A stretch of 64,000 bases of DNA. Origin: Aplectana chamaeleonis. Taxonomy: Eukaryota; Nematoda; Chromadorea; Rhabditida; Cosmocercidae. Location: positions 124,001 through 188,000 of the forward strand of contig JAPDOI010001361.1 in assembly GCA_029168955.1 (NCBI GenBank), written 5' to 3'. Under the pieces are notes generated by a model. That model saw only the letters and a program-made list of their open reading frames with translations. It was not told where the DNA came from and did no database searches. The position numbers and the translations under genes were made by a program. Positions 20,866-30,169 of this stretch are shown piece by piece (the first letter of the stretch is position 1; each line of letters opens with the position of its first letter).

Positions 20866-21854
20866 AAAAAGATAGCGTTGCTCTTTCGTTGAATGATTTC
20901 TCAGAGAGCATTTGTCCAGACGGTCAATTAGACGATGAATGAGCTCTTCAGAGTTATCATAAGAAGCCTTGAGGAAATTGATGGCTTTAGATAATTTTCC
21001 GCTGTAACATGGAACTTTTAACGGAATCAAGAGCTTCCCCCTGCAGTGCACTCAACAAGTAATTGAACTTAAATAGTTGCGGTAACTCCTGAGAGTGCAC
21101 ATTCTCATCAAAAAGTGTCCAGAAATTATCCCACTCCCAAATGTTCCCTTTGAATTTCGGAATGGGTAGAGTTGGGAGCTCGAGCTTCTTTGCACGTAAG
21201 TCGGTTGCGATGCATGTGTCGGACGTTTGCTGTACCTGTAACCGCTCGGAGGACTTGAGGGAGCGGAGGCGCGCATGCAGGAGTACTGTATAGTCCAATG
21301 AGGCTGACAGTGAGTCCTCGGCTTTCCCCGCGTATACCTTCCAATCATCTGCTCGTAGTTTCTCGTCAGAATCGAGAACAGTAGTGAATTCTCGGAGTGC
21401 CTGTTCGAGTTTCGAGGTGACTGTACCGATCGCTCCCTAAGCTTCCTCAACTCGTCTAATGTCGTCGAGAATTTCGTCTTTAGTGGATGACGCAACGACT
21501 TGGAGGTTCTCGAGAGCTTCACCCTTGAATCTCGAAATTATTATCTCCATTTTGTTCCCATATGTTGTCAGCAGGCGTTTTTGCGTTGTGAGCTGCGTGA
21601 CGCCATTGTGTTGACCACTTCAACCCGATGGCTCAAGCTTTTGTGCCAGCGTAAGCAGTGAAATGCAGATGGTGGAAGCGACGGACAACTCAAGTTCTAT
21701 CCGAACTTGAAAAAACACTAGGTAAACTTTTCTTAGTTCAAAAACGTCCAGAAGTTTGCCAAAAATGCAAGCTCGCATGCAAAGCAATAGAAGCTTAACA
21801 CAGAAAAAAATCACTTAAAATCACACCTGAATTCGTCTCCAATGCGATGCACCA
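20866..21854 (-). pseudogene. 5' gag and leader fragment, deletion unit 2
   Basis: Same content and same shared frameshifts as 19371-20363, differing by scattered substitutions and a small indel near 20945. It lies directly downstream, in transcription sense, of the full 3' LTR, where host flank would be expected. Confidence 0.88.
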
Positions 21855-22512
21855 TGTAGAAAAGGCCTGTTCTCTTGATTGTGAGTGTACTCGCCAATTC
21901 GCCACGCGGGACTTCTTGTCTCGACAGGCTCTTCTCGCAACGATGGACGACTTCTCGAATAGCCTCAAACTTGGGTAAATAAACCATTTATATATTCAAC
22001 AACAATTAATACAACAACAAAAATTATACATATAGAGATATGCATTCAGAATTCTTGAAAATTCATCCTGCCAAAGTAAATTCGGAAACTCTTTCGAGTT
22101 CCTTCTAGTAAGCAGAATCAGAAACTCCTTCGAGTTTCTTCAAGAAGAGAAAAACAGAAACTCTTGCGAGTTTCTTCAACATGAAGGTAAAAAAAGAGCA
22201 GCGGGTTCGAAATTCTTTCGAATTTCTCGACCGCTGCTCGGAGACGAGGAAATAGCAGTTTTGTCTCCACCGCGCGCTTCTTATACCAGAAGCCTCCGTT
22301 CTCAGCGATACGTGCATTCTTGGCCTCTTTGTTTTTCTCCGATAAACGATTGACCACGCTGATAGGAGGCGAGAAAAGCTTCGAGGAGAAAGCCGCGGCG
22401 AAAGTGCCATTCCATTAGTCACATGAGAAACCTCTTATTCGAAACAGAAACAGTATTCATACAGTAAGACGGATAAGGATATTATTGAAAGATCACTAGT
22501 CGCTTAGCGACA
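21855..22512 (-). repeat. 3' LTR of the full-length BEL/Pao copy
   Basis: 658 bp, minus strand TGTCGCTAAG to CTTTTCTACA, so it has the usual TG..CA ends. The middle holds several imperfect short palindromes of the type GAAACTC-N-N-CGAGTTTC. It is followed on the minus strand by the primer-site sequence of deletion unit 2 and not by host DNA. Confidence 0.93.
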
Positions 22513-22986
22513 CTCCGCCTCCGCCAACTTTTTCTGCTTCTCGAGAAGTTTCTTCCTTTGACGATCCATGCGACGCCCCATCCTGCGTTTGGCTTCAAGT
22601 GCCGGACAGATCGCAATGTTGTGGCCGTGATCGTTCGGAACTGCATCAGCAAAAACAGTCGCTTTCACGCGGGAGCAGTACAAGCACTGTACGTGCTGCT
22701 GGATGCATGGATGAGCGTGCCCAAAGTTCAGGCAGTACCGGCACAGTCCACGCTCTCTGACGATCGCGTTCCTCTCTTCCACAGTCTGAACGTTCGGGCA
22801 CGAGTCAGGCACATGGGCAGCCACAATCCTACAATACGGACAGGCCACTTTACCGCTGACTCCCTGGGAAGACTCCCCGATCGGGCGAAAAGGGAAACAT
22901 TTGAGACACGTTTCCATTATGCTGACATTGGCTCTGAGGGTGCTCACTTGCATCCTCAGCACACTCTTATCGAAAACAGGCTTCAC
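22504..22986 (-). CDS. 3'-terminal ORF, CCHC-like cysteine-rich protein
   Basis: A 160-codon frame, the last coding segment of the retroelement, whose stop lies inside the 3' LTR. It shows CPYCRIVAAHVPDSC, LCRYCLNFGHAHPC and CLYCSRV..HGHNIAICP, i.e. repeated C-x2-C-x(4-9)-H-x(3-4)-C arrangements like gag zinc knuckles, followed by a basic tail (KRRMGRRMDRQRKKLLEKQKK). Nucleic-acid binding is the likely role. It overlaps the preceding coiled-coil frame by 20 bases in another frame, so the two were probably one protein (or are joined by frameshifting). Standard BEL/Pao elements do not have such an ORF after env. The exact start codon is uncertain. Confidence 0.6.
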   Translation of the reverse strand: MKPVFDKSVLRMQVSTLRANVSIMETCLKCFPFRPIGESSQGVSGKVACPYCRIVAAHVPDSCPNVQTVEERNAIVRERGLCRYCLNFGHAHPCIQQHVQCLYCSRVKATVFADAVPNDHGHNIAICPALEAKRRMGRRMDRQRKKLLEKQKKLAEAECR

Positions 22987-23840
22987 CGGTATTGGACGAC
23001 GGTTTTCGGGGCAAGCTTTCTTCTTTGAGGTCGCTCATCGTCTCGTCGACAACAATCAGACCCTCTTCATCGCTTTCCTCATCCTTCTCCTTCACCTCGT
23101 TCAGCAGTCTATCCATATACTCGTCATCTTTTTCAGCAGGTTTTTCTACGACCGCTGTTGAACTAGAGGTGTCGCCCTGCCTGGTGTCGCCCCGTATTTG
23201 ACCTGACTCGGCCTGTTCCAGGACTTCGATGCGCTTGGCCAGAGCACTGAGGTGATCCACGTGCTCTGATTTTGGCTCTGCCACAGCTTCCAGCTTCGCA
23301 CACAAAGCCCTCATCACCTCGGAGACTTCCACGATTTTAGAGGAACTTTTTACGGAGCTCTCCGCGTATTCCATGCGCTCGTTGATCTCTCTTGTCGTGG
23401 TATTGAGATGACGAACAGTCTGCTCTACGACCTCCAGCACGCTATCCACTTTCACCGCTTTTTCTGTACCATCTTCTTTTTCAAGCCAATCCTGCCTTCT
23501 ACGTGAAGAGGCGATATCGGCTTTCATCTGAAGATGGTATATCTGATCGGTTAGGAGGAAGCGTGTTCCCAGATGCTGCAGCCTTTCTTTATACGTATTC
23601 GTCGACGTGAGGAAGCGAGATAAAAGAAGAACTTGTTCTCCTCCCCCCGACTGCCCGAACGTGTTGTCGCAGATGACACGGAACCATTGCTTGCAGAGGT
23701 CCTCAGCCTCCTTAACTTGCATCGTGATCTCGTCAAAGACTGTCTGCAGCTCGTTCTCGACACCATCTTCGTCCAGCTTCGAGGTGTTGACCAGTCTTTT
23801 GAGATAATACGGGCTGCTGAAGTTGTCACGGGTGTTCGTC
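22967..23840 (-). CDS. Extra 3' ORF, coiled-coil acidic protein
   Basis: About 290 codons open from a splice-acceptor-like site at 23841-23849. The first part (LVNTSKLDEDGVENEL..EITMQVKEAEDLCKQWF) and the middle (VEQTVRHLNTTTREINERME, then ALAKRIEVLEQAE) are helical with heptad-like leucine/valine spacing. The C-terminal ~70 residues are strongly acidic (KEKDEESDEEG). A coiled coil followed by zinc knuckles is the layout of a gag-like structural protein, here placed 3' of env. The frame extends upstream to 24259 over a hydrophobic stretch, which may be the displaced end of env. No homolog is certain from memory. Confidence 0.55.
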
Positions 23841-23849
23841 CTGAAATAA
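23841..23849 (-). promoter_or_regulatory. Candidate 3' splice site for the extra 3' ORF
   Basis: The minus strand reads CTGTTATTTCAG followed by GACGAAC. TTTCAG matches the short UUUUCAG consensus of nematode introns. It lies just where the upstream frame loses protein-like character and the coiled-coil frame begins, so a spliced subgenomic RNA would express the 3' ORF. The donor is not identified. Confidence 0.5.
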
Positions 23850-24282
23850 CAGAATGAAGTTACCGTTTTATTGTTTTCACAGTTCTCGCTTTGCCAAGCG
23901 TCATGCATGCAAAAAACGATGACTAATCTAACAGCGTGCAGGTTGTTGACGTGTCGTCGTGCGATATGGGCTCGTTGTGCTTGTGCTTGATCGACGATTG
24001 TGGGGGTGACTGCGCTTGCGACATAGAACATGCGGTGATACAGTGAAACGAAGTACACAAACAATGAGGCGGCGACCTGTGCTGCCTCAAAGAAGTTTGT
24101 TGTGATGGGTGCGCTCGCGGGATCGATCTCGCAAGCACACCCATGAAGCGAAGCGAAAAAACAATCGAAATGGAAGACAAATAAGCGTAGGACATGCAGG
24201 AGAAACCACTGCATTATACGCCATCCGCACGTGGTCATGAAAATGTAATTGAGCAACAATACTACAACGAGTGTAGTTACCG

Positions 24283-26212
24283 TTACCAGCAGTCCACGAA
24301 GACGCTTGCAATGTGTCCAACATCCGGAAATTGAAATTCCGAATATTCCTTATCCTTTCCTTGTTTCCAATACGCAATCATCATTTTCGCTGTATGAGAG
24401 AATTTCAAAATTCCTCCTATTTCGAATGGGCTGGATGTTTTCCCGCATGACACTGAACACATTTGGTGAACTCTAGCTACGTTATAGCTAAAGTGAAGGA
24501 CGGGCGAAGCTCCAGCTCCATCACACGGAATAGTGAAGGCCAATTTTCCGCACACTACCTCTGCTTGGGTGACATAGTTCGCCGTACAAACCACCTGCGC
24601 TTGAGCTCCCTTCGCACAATTGTAACAGCCTGTAAGAAGATCGGCTTTGATCGTGCACAAGTTGTCATTCACGATGATTTCCGTGTTCATATCATCTTCC
24701 ACGCCAACGATAATCTCTGCTGTCGCCATAGTCGTAACCGTCGCCCAAACAATCCCATTGAGAGAGCGTTTGAAAGACACAAAGGGATACACAATTGGCA
24801 AACGGTTGTGAAGATCGTTGAACCAGCTCGTGATGTCGATGTTGTGGCAATCGCAATTCGCTCTAGTTTCTGCAGGAAAGCAGGTGCAGTGGTCCACCAC
24901 CGGGCAGGTCATGTTTATCGCTCCGTCGAAGGTGTCACACCGCAACGCTGGACTCAACCGAGCATTCCATACTGCAGTAGCCCGGTGATCTGAAATGAAG
25001 AAAGTTTGCAGTATCGGAAGGGGAGGTATCGTGATCGAACTGAAGGGTGATCGTGAACGTTTTCCATTCAACTGGCACATTTGGAACCAAATGAGCCATC
25101 ATAGTGGATGTCTTGCCGTCGACAGTATTCACGTGCGTTACCTGTACTTTCGCTGCTTCCATCCAACGGTTGCAGTGAAAGATTTCGTAAACTTCCGAGG
25201 ACTTGGGTACGACGTAAACGCGGTAAAAGAGGCAGCCAGAACTCAGGTAAAAACAGTCACATCCTGGTCCTCCACAGGACTCGACGCATACTGTCCTACC
25301 CGGGTACGCGTTCCCTTCTTCAAGTTCAGGGATCAAGGCTGAGCTGTTAATCATTGCGCACTTTTCCCCCACGCAAGAACCAGAATGTGGACACCGTTTA
25401 CTGTCAATCACTCTATAAGATGTGTCTCACAGGGTACCATTGCGTGAGAGTCGGAAGCATGCTTCCTTTTTGGAGGGATTGATTTTCAGAACTTCGGAAA
25501 GTCGTACCGTGCACAGCTCTTGACCATTTTTTTGAAGACATATGGTAGAGGAATGCGAGAAGATGTCGATTTGCTGACAGGCTTCCGCCTGTGGCATCAG
25601 GCGAAGTAGGGCGATTGTCATAAAGATGATTGCCAGCAGCTCTACCAGATCTCGAGGTCGCAGTCTTGGGATGTAATTAGAATGAGATCCTCGGGACAAT
25701 GTTCGAATCGCCTTCCAGATTGTCTGCTAAAAACATCTTACCAAGAATCGTATTGGTCGTCCAATGACGAGTGGAACATACAGCAGGACGTAGCAACCAG
25801 TGAAGAGCAGATAGATCACAAACGCTGTTGCAAGAATAGCTCCGATGGGCCAGCACTCGGGATTGAAAATCACCGCTGAGCATACTGTACAGTCGATATT
25901 CTCGCAAAAAGGTGCCGGAGGGCACACGGTTTCCAGCGTTCGCATAGTCTCATTTTCAAAAAATTTCCATTGTACCGTGTGTTCATGCAAAATCACCTGT
26001 GGAGGAAATTGCACAGTCTCGTTCACTTGTGGGTTTTCGAAGCTGACACAGAAATCTTCAGCACAGATTTCATATGGTGTTCTGGATGACGTAATCAGTT
26101 CGATTCCTCCTTTTGTGCATCGTATGTGGCGTGAGACACTTTCTGCTCTAACACCGAACGAAAACGTTAGACAAGCTACCGCAATCAGAGTTATCAATGA
26201 CGAAATTCCCAT
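24283..26212 (-). pseudogene. Envelope-like glycoprotein region (phlebovirus G2 type), broken
   Basis: An env-like polyprotein would give membrane fusion in a retrovirus-like life cycle. The likely start is the Met at 26212, followed by a hydrophobic signal-like stretch (SLITLIAVACLTFSFG). A transmembrane segment follows the CTVCSAVIFNPECW cysteines. Downstream, cysteine-dense sequence (CVESCGGPGCDC, LTGCYNCAKGAQ) matches the cysteine pattern of the Phlebovirus_G2 family seen in Tas and Cer7. Breaks: in-frame stops near 25727 (TAG) and 25427 (TGA), then a frameshift between 24935 and 25080. The frame closes at 24283 and the last hydrophobic stretch lies in another frame. It follows the integrase region directly. 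Assignment to this envelope class is good; it is not functional as it stands. Confidence 0.75.
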
Positions 26213-26389
26213 CGAGAACGGTGGGGAACCAACTGACTTGAATGGAGTTGTTGAGCATTCGGGTGGCATTCCACCGTTGCGTCTAGAGCGAAGGTTGTAA
26301 CGGTGAGTTGTCGGAGCTGTTTTCCCTTGTTGAACTATTTCGTCGCAATGATTGTATTTCGCCGTATTGTTCACTGTCGTTGCATCCTC

Positions 26390-27778
26390 TAGTTCTAAAG
26401 GAGCCAGGAGTTTCATAGGGCGCCGAATACGTCTGCGTGATGGCAGCATTATCACAGCTTCTCTAGTTATTCCTTCTGGATTGACTGAAAGTTCTTCGAT
26501 TCTTCCCATTTTCTATGCATGGCGGGGTTGTATTTCGTCAGAGATCAGTACAATCGCTCCTTCTTTGGGCTGAGAAAGACCACCCTTCTTCGTTCCAACG
26601 TGTAGTTGATGTTTTTCTCTCAAAGTCGTGAGGTACTGAGTTTGCCACGCTTTCCAAAACTTCTCGGTAGCGCTGCGAGAAGAATGCAAGGCATTTAAGG
26701 CTTGTACCTTTGTGCGTAACGTTAGAAGCTCATCGGGAGCCACATATGTGGGATCCGTCGAGTCTTCTTGTGTGGCTTCGAAGGGGTAAGAAATCTCCAT
26801 ATCCTTCTGGAGGAAGTCAATGGGTCCCAATATGCGGTCGGTATCGAAGGAAGAGTCCATGTATAGAAGCGGACGGGTGTTGAGCAATCCTTCAATCTCA
26901 ATCACTAGCGTCGAAAGTTCCTCATACGAAAGAATCATTTTACCAAGCGATTTGTAGAGACACATCTTGACGGACTTAATAAGCCTCTCATAGAAACCTC
27001 CTTGCCAAGGAGCATAAGGGGTAATGTGCCGCCATTCAATCTCTCTGTCGCTCAGTTCTCGCGTGATGGTTGGATCATTTCGAGCAGCTTGAGCACAATC
27101 CTTCAGAATTTCTTCGCCTAGCACGAAAGTTGGAGCATTATCACACACTATCATGCTAGGGACTCCCCTTCTTGCAAATTACCGCCGTAGAACATGAAGA
27201 AATGCTATCGTGGACAAATCGGATACGATATCCAAATGCAACAGCCGCGTAACCATACAAGTAATAATGCAGCCGTAGCACTTTTGTCGCGATCCTGATT
27301 CTGATGTGATGGAAAAAGGACCGAAATAATCCAGTCCAACTTTCTCGAATGGATGTGTATGTACAACCTTTTCCGAAGGTAGATCACTTTGTGTAGGATA
27401 TTTGTACGGTAGGTTATTGAATTTTTGACAAGGTATGCATTTTGGAATGATTTGCAACACTTGTGATCGGAGCTGAGGAATCCAGTTTTGTTGTCGTATC
27501 AATGACATCGTATGATTAACTCCTGGATGTCCTTTAGCGTGGTAGTCCGAGATGATGAGCTTGGCCAGCAATGTCTTTTGCAGTACCAAGATTGGTGCTC
27601 TCGCTGTCGACGACAAACTGGCTTTACCCATTCGTCCATAGCATCGTAGAATTTCTTCTGAGTCTTTTCGAACATTGAAATGTTTCAGTCTTGAAAGAAT
27701 TGTAGAAGTGATTCGAGTTCGTTGATGGTACCGAATTAATGCCGTTCCTGCAAATTTCAATTCTGCCCTTGACACCAC
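26390..27778 (-). pseudogene. Pol, integrase and DUF5641 region, two in-frame stops
   Basis: The integrase inserts the cDNA into the genome. In order: an HHCC zinc-binding region (HAKGHPGVNH, then CIPCQKF); the catalytic core with first Asp in VGLDYFGPF, second Asp in IVCDNAPTF and Glu in GGFYERLIKSVK; then a DUF5641-type C-terminal domain (ISDEIQPRHA and GRIEEL). All three catalytic acids are present. The frame is continuous apart from a TAA near 27179 and a TAG near 26513, the latter replacing a tryptophan-like position before KMGRIEEL. Few substitutions break it, so inactivation is recent. It joins the env-like region in the same frame. Confidence 0.88.
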
Positions 27779-30158
27779 TTTTCTCGTGAGATCAACTCGC
27801 TGAAGAAGGTGATCAGCTGTTTGGAGGGTAGAGCTCCTACCATGAATTCTGTGGCGAACCGCCAGAATGAATCAGAGAACCCATGCAATGATTCCATGCA
27901 AAGTCTGAGCTTGTTCCGATTGGACGAGCTCTTGATGATCACTCTCCTTCACTGCTGTCGCAACACTTAGGAGCTTTTCTCCGGATTCGAGGAATGGCTC
28001 GGCTTTGCTGTCCTTTTCCTCTTGATCCTCTTGAATTTTGAAAAAAATTCGACGATTGTGGCCAACAGTTTGATGGCGTTTTCAAAAAAGATGGGCCCGC
28101 CCACCACATGTGGTTCTCTAGCGCGCGCTAGTCGAGACCTCTCGTTGCACAGCCAGCCGGATTCTGTTCCGATCGTACATATCCAAAAATTAACTCGCAG
28201 TCGACTGCGCGGAAACTGTCAACCACCTTTCTTATCTCGGCCAGTCCGTTCACGACCATTTCACCTACATCGCGTCCAGGTTTTCACCTCGCCCAGTTCA
28301 GAACAACTTCAGAATCTGAGAAGACATACGCTTTTCGAATAACAACTCGGCGTTGTAGTTCCTCGAAAACTGCGCGGGTTAATCAAATCGCCAGGGTACA
28401 CGCGTTGAGTTCCAGTTTCGGTGTTGTCACTGCACCTTTGAGAGACGGGAGCTTCGAGCGTGCCATGAGCAAGTTGCTGCCCCGTTCTGATACCAGGTAG
28501 GAGCAAGCTGCCATGGCTTCTCCACTAGCGTCTGCAAATGTGACTAAAATCTGTTCACTCAGTTTCGAGGCGATCGCCCTTGGAAGGTTTTTCCGAAATC
28601 CGTCTATATTCTGGGTGATGGAGATCCATCTCTGTTCCAAATCGGACTCAAGGCTTGTATCCCACCCATACTTCGCCTGCCAAAGCGTTCTCACGAACGT
28701 TTTAATAGGATGAGTTAGTGGGACCATCCAGCCTAATGGGTCGTAGATGGTTGCCATAGTACTTGCAACCCGTCTTTTTGTGGTCAGGGACTGGGTCTGG
28801 ATTTTGCACGACAGTTCCTAACAATCTTCTTGAGTGTTCCATTTGATTCCCAACACTTTCGGAGCAATTTCGCTAGACCTGTCTTTGTCCGCTATGCCGT
28901 TCAGCAGATCTTGATCATTAGGTACGAACTCTCTCAGATTCATCCCCAAGTCACTGAACATTTCCTTTGTTCTCTTATACATCTGAAAGGAGCCGTCACT
29001 ATTTTCTGTGGTCAGCAAAAGGTTATCGACATAAATGTTGTCCTTGATCTCCTCCACTAATGACGTGTCGTTGGTATACGTATCAAGATGGAAATAAGTA
29101 GTTGCAGCAAGGAGGAATGGGGAAGAAATTAAACCAAACGCTATTCTGGTAAAGCGTAAGGTTTTCGTATTCTCTCTAGTTGGTGGAGCTCTGTGACTGC
29201 GGAGCCACGAAGATCGAGTCGCGTCGCGGTCCTGTTCCTGCAACCTGACCAGTAGAAATGCCTTCTCCACGTCGGAGATGATTCCTATACGACCAATGCG
29301 AAATCTTAGCAGTATTCCAAACAGGGAAGGCAATATCACCGGTCCTCGATGAAGGACATCGTTCAACGACGGAGAGTTCTTGTAATGAGCTGAAGCATCG
29401 AAAACAATGCGCAACTTTGTAGTAGTCTTGTGCGGGGTTAGAACTGCCTGGTGAGGAATGTAGTGAAGGAGAGATCCTGCTCTTTCGGTTTCCTCTACTT
29501 CTTCGACGATGTTCATATTCAGCTGTTCTTCAAACACTGCATTGTACTGATCGAGCAAGTCGACATCTTTCTGCAACGTATTCCACGTACTTGTGAGACG
29601 CCGAAGAGCGATAGCTTTATTATCTGGCAGCTCCGAGCTGTTTTCTTTCCATGGGAGACGCACATAGTAACCATCGTTCCGGCGTTGAATAGTATCTTTG
29701 AAAGAATCCCAAACTCGCTTATCCCTGAATTCTCGTTCATGCTTCTCTGGTAACCCGAACTCTGCAGTTCCCGCAGATTCCAAGGCCCAGTACTTATCCC
29801 ACTTCTTTTTTTCGTCTTCTGCAGTAGGATCTGGTTTTCGCTCCACACTGAACTGGCTGGTGGTATTGTCATGTGCCTGAAACTGATCCGGCTCTTCAAT
29901 ATTACCGTCCAGTGTGGTATCAGCTTGTCGCACCACATGTATCAGGCCAAAGGTACTATCGAATGACCAATATTGATCCCACTCCAATTCTTCACCATCT
30001 TCTTCTGCCATTCGCACTGGTGTCATACTTGAAGAGGATAGTGTTCCTGTAATGAGGCTGCCTAAGTAAGTGGGTAGCACATGGAGACCCGACGGTAAGC
30101 GAACGGGTGGCGTCTGATTCTTCATAAGCGACCATAGTTGATCACAGCCTAGAAGTAT
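27779..30158 (-). pseudogene. Pol, protease end, reverse transcriptase and RNase H
   Basis: This part copies the element's RNA into DNA. The end of the aspartic protease (ILLGCDQLW) is here, in a frame shifted from gag. RT follows: LRIVFDAS (residues ~238-245 of the frame starting at 30125), ISDVEKAF with the first catalytic Asp (~285), FGLISSPFLLAAT, and YVDNLL (~365-370). The last motif has Asn where the second Asp of YxDD is expected. A TAG at about 28818 interrupts before the connection domain (YDPLGWMVPLTHPIKTF). RNase H shows FADASGEA and KLELNA (acidic residues). 27779-28380 is more decayed, with frame changes. The family is firmly BEL/Pao. Confidence 0.9.
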
Positions 30159-30169
30159 CCGGGGTCTAA

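Noticed and set aside
22080..22240. LTR palindromes as heat-shock elements
   Set aside because: GAA and TTC are present, but spacings are not in 5-bp phase.
25700..25740. A tiny intron (GTAAGAT...TTTTTAG) in the env-like region
   Set aside because: It would be only ~15 nt, far below any nematode intron; read instead as an in-frame stop.
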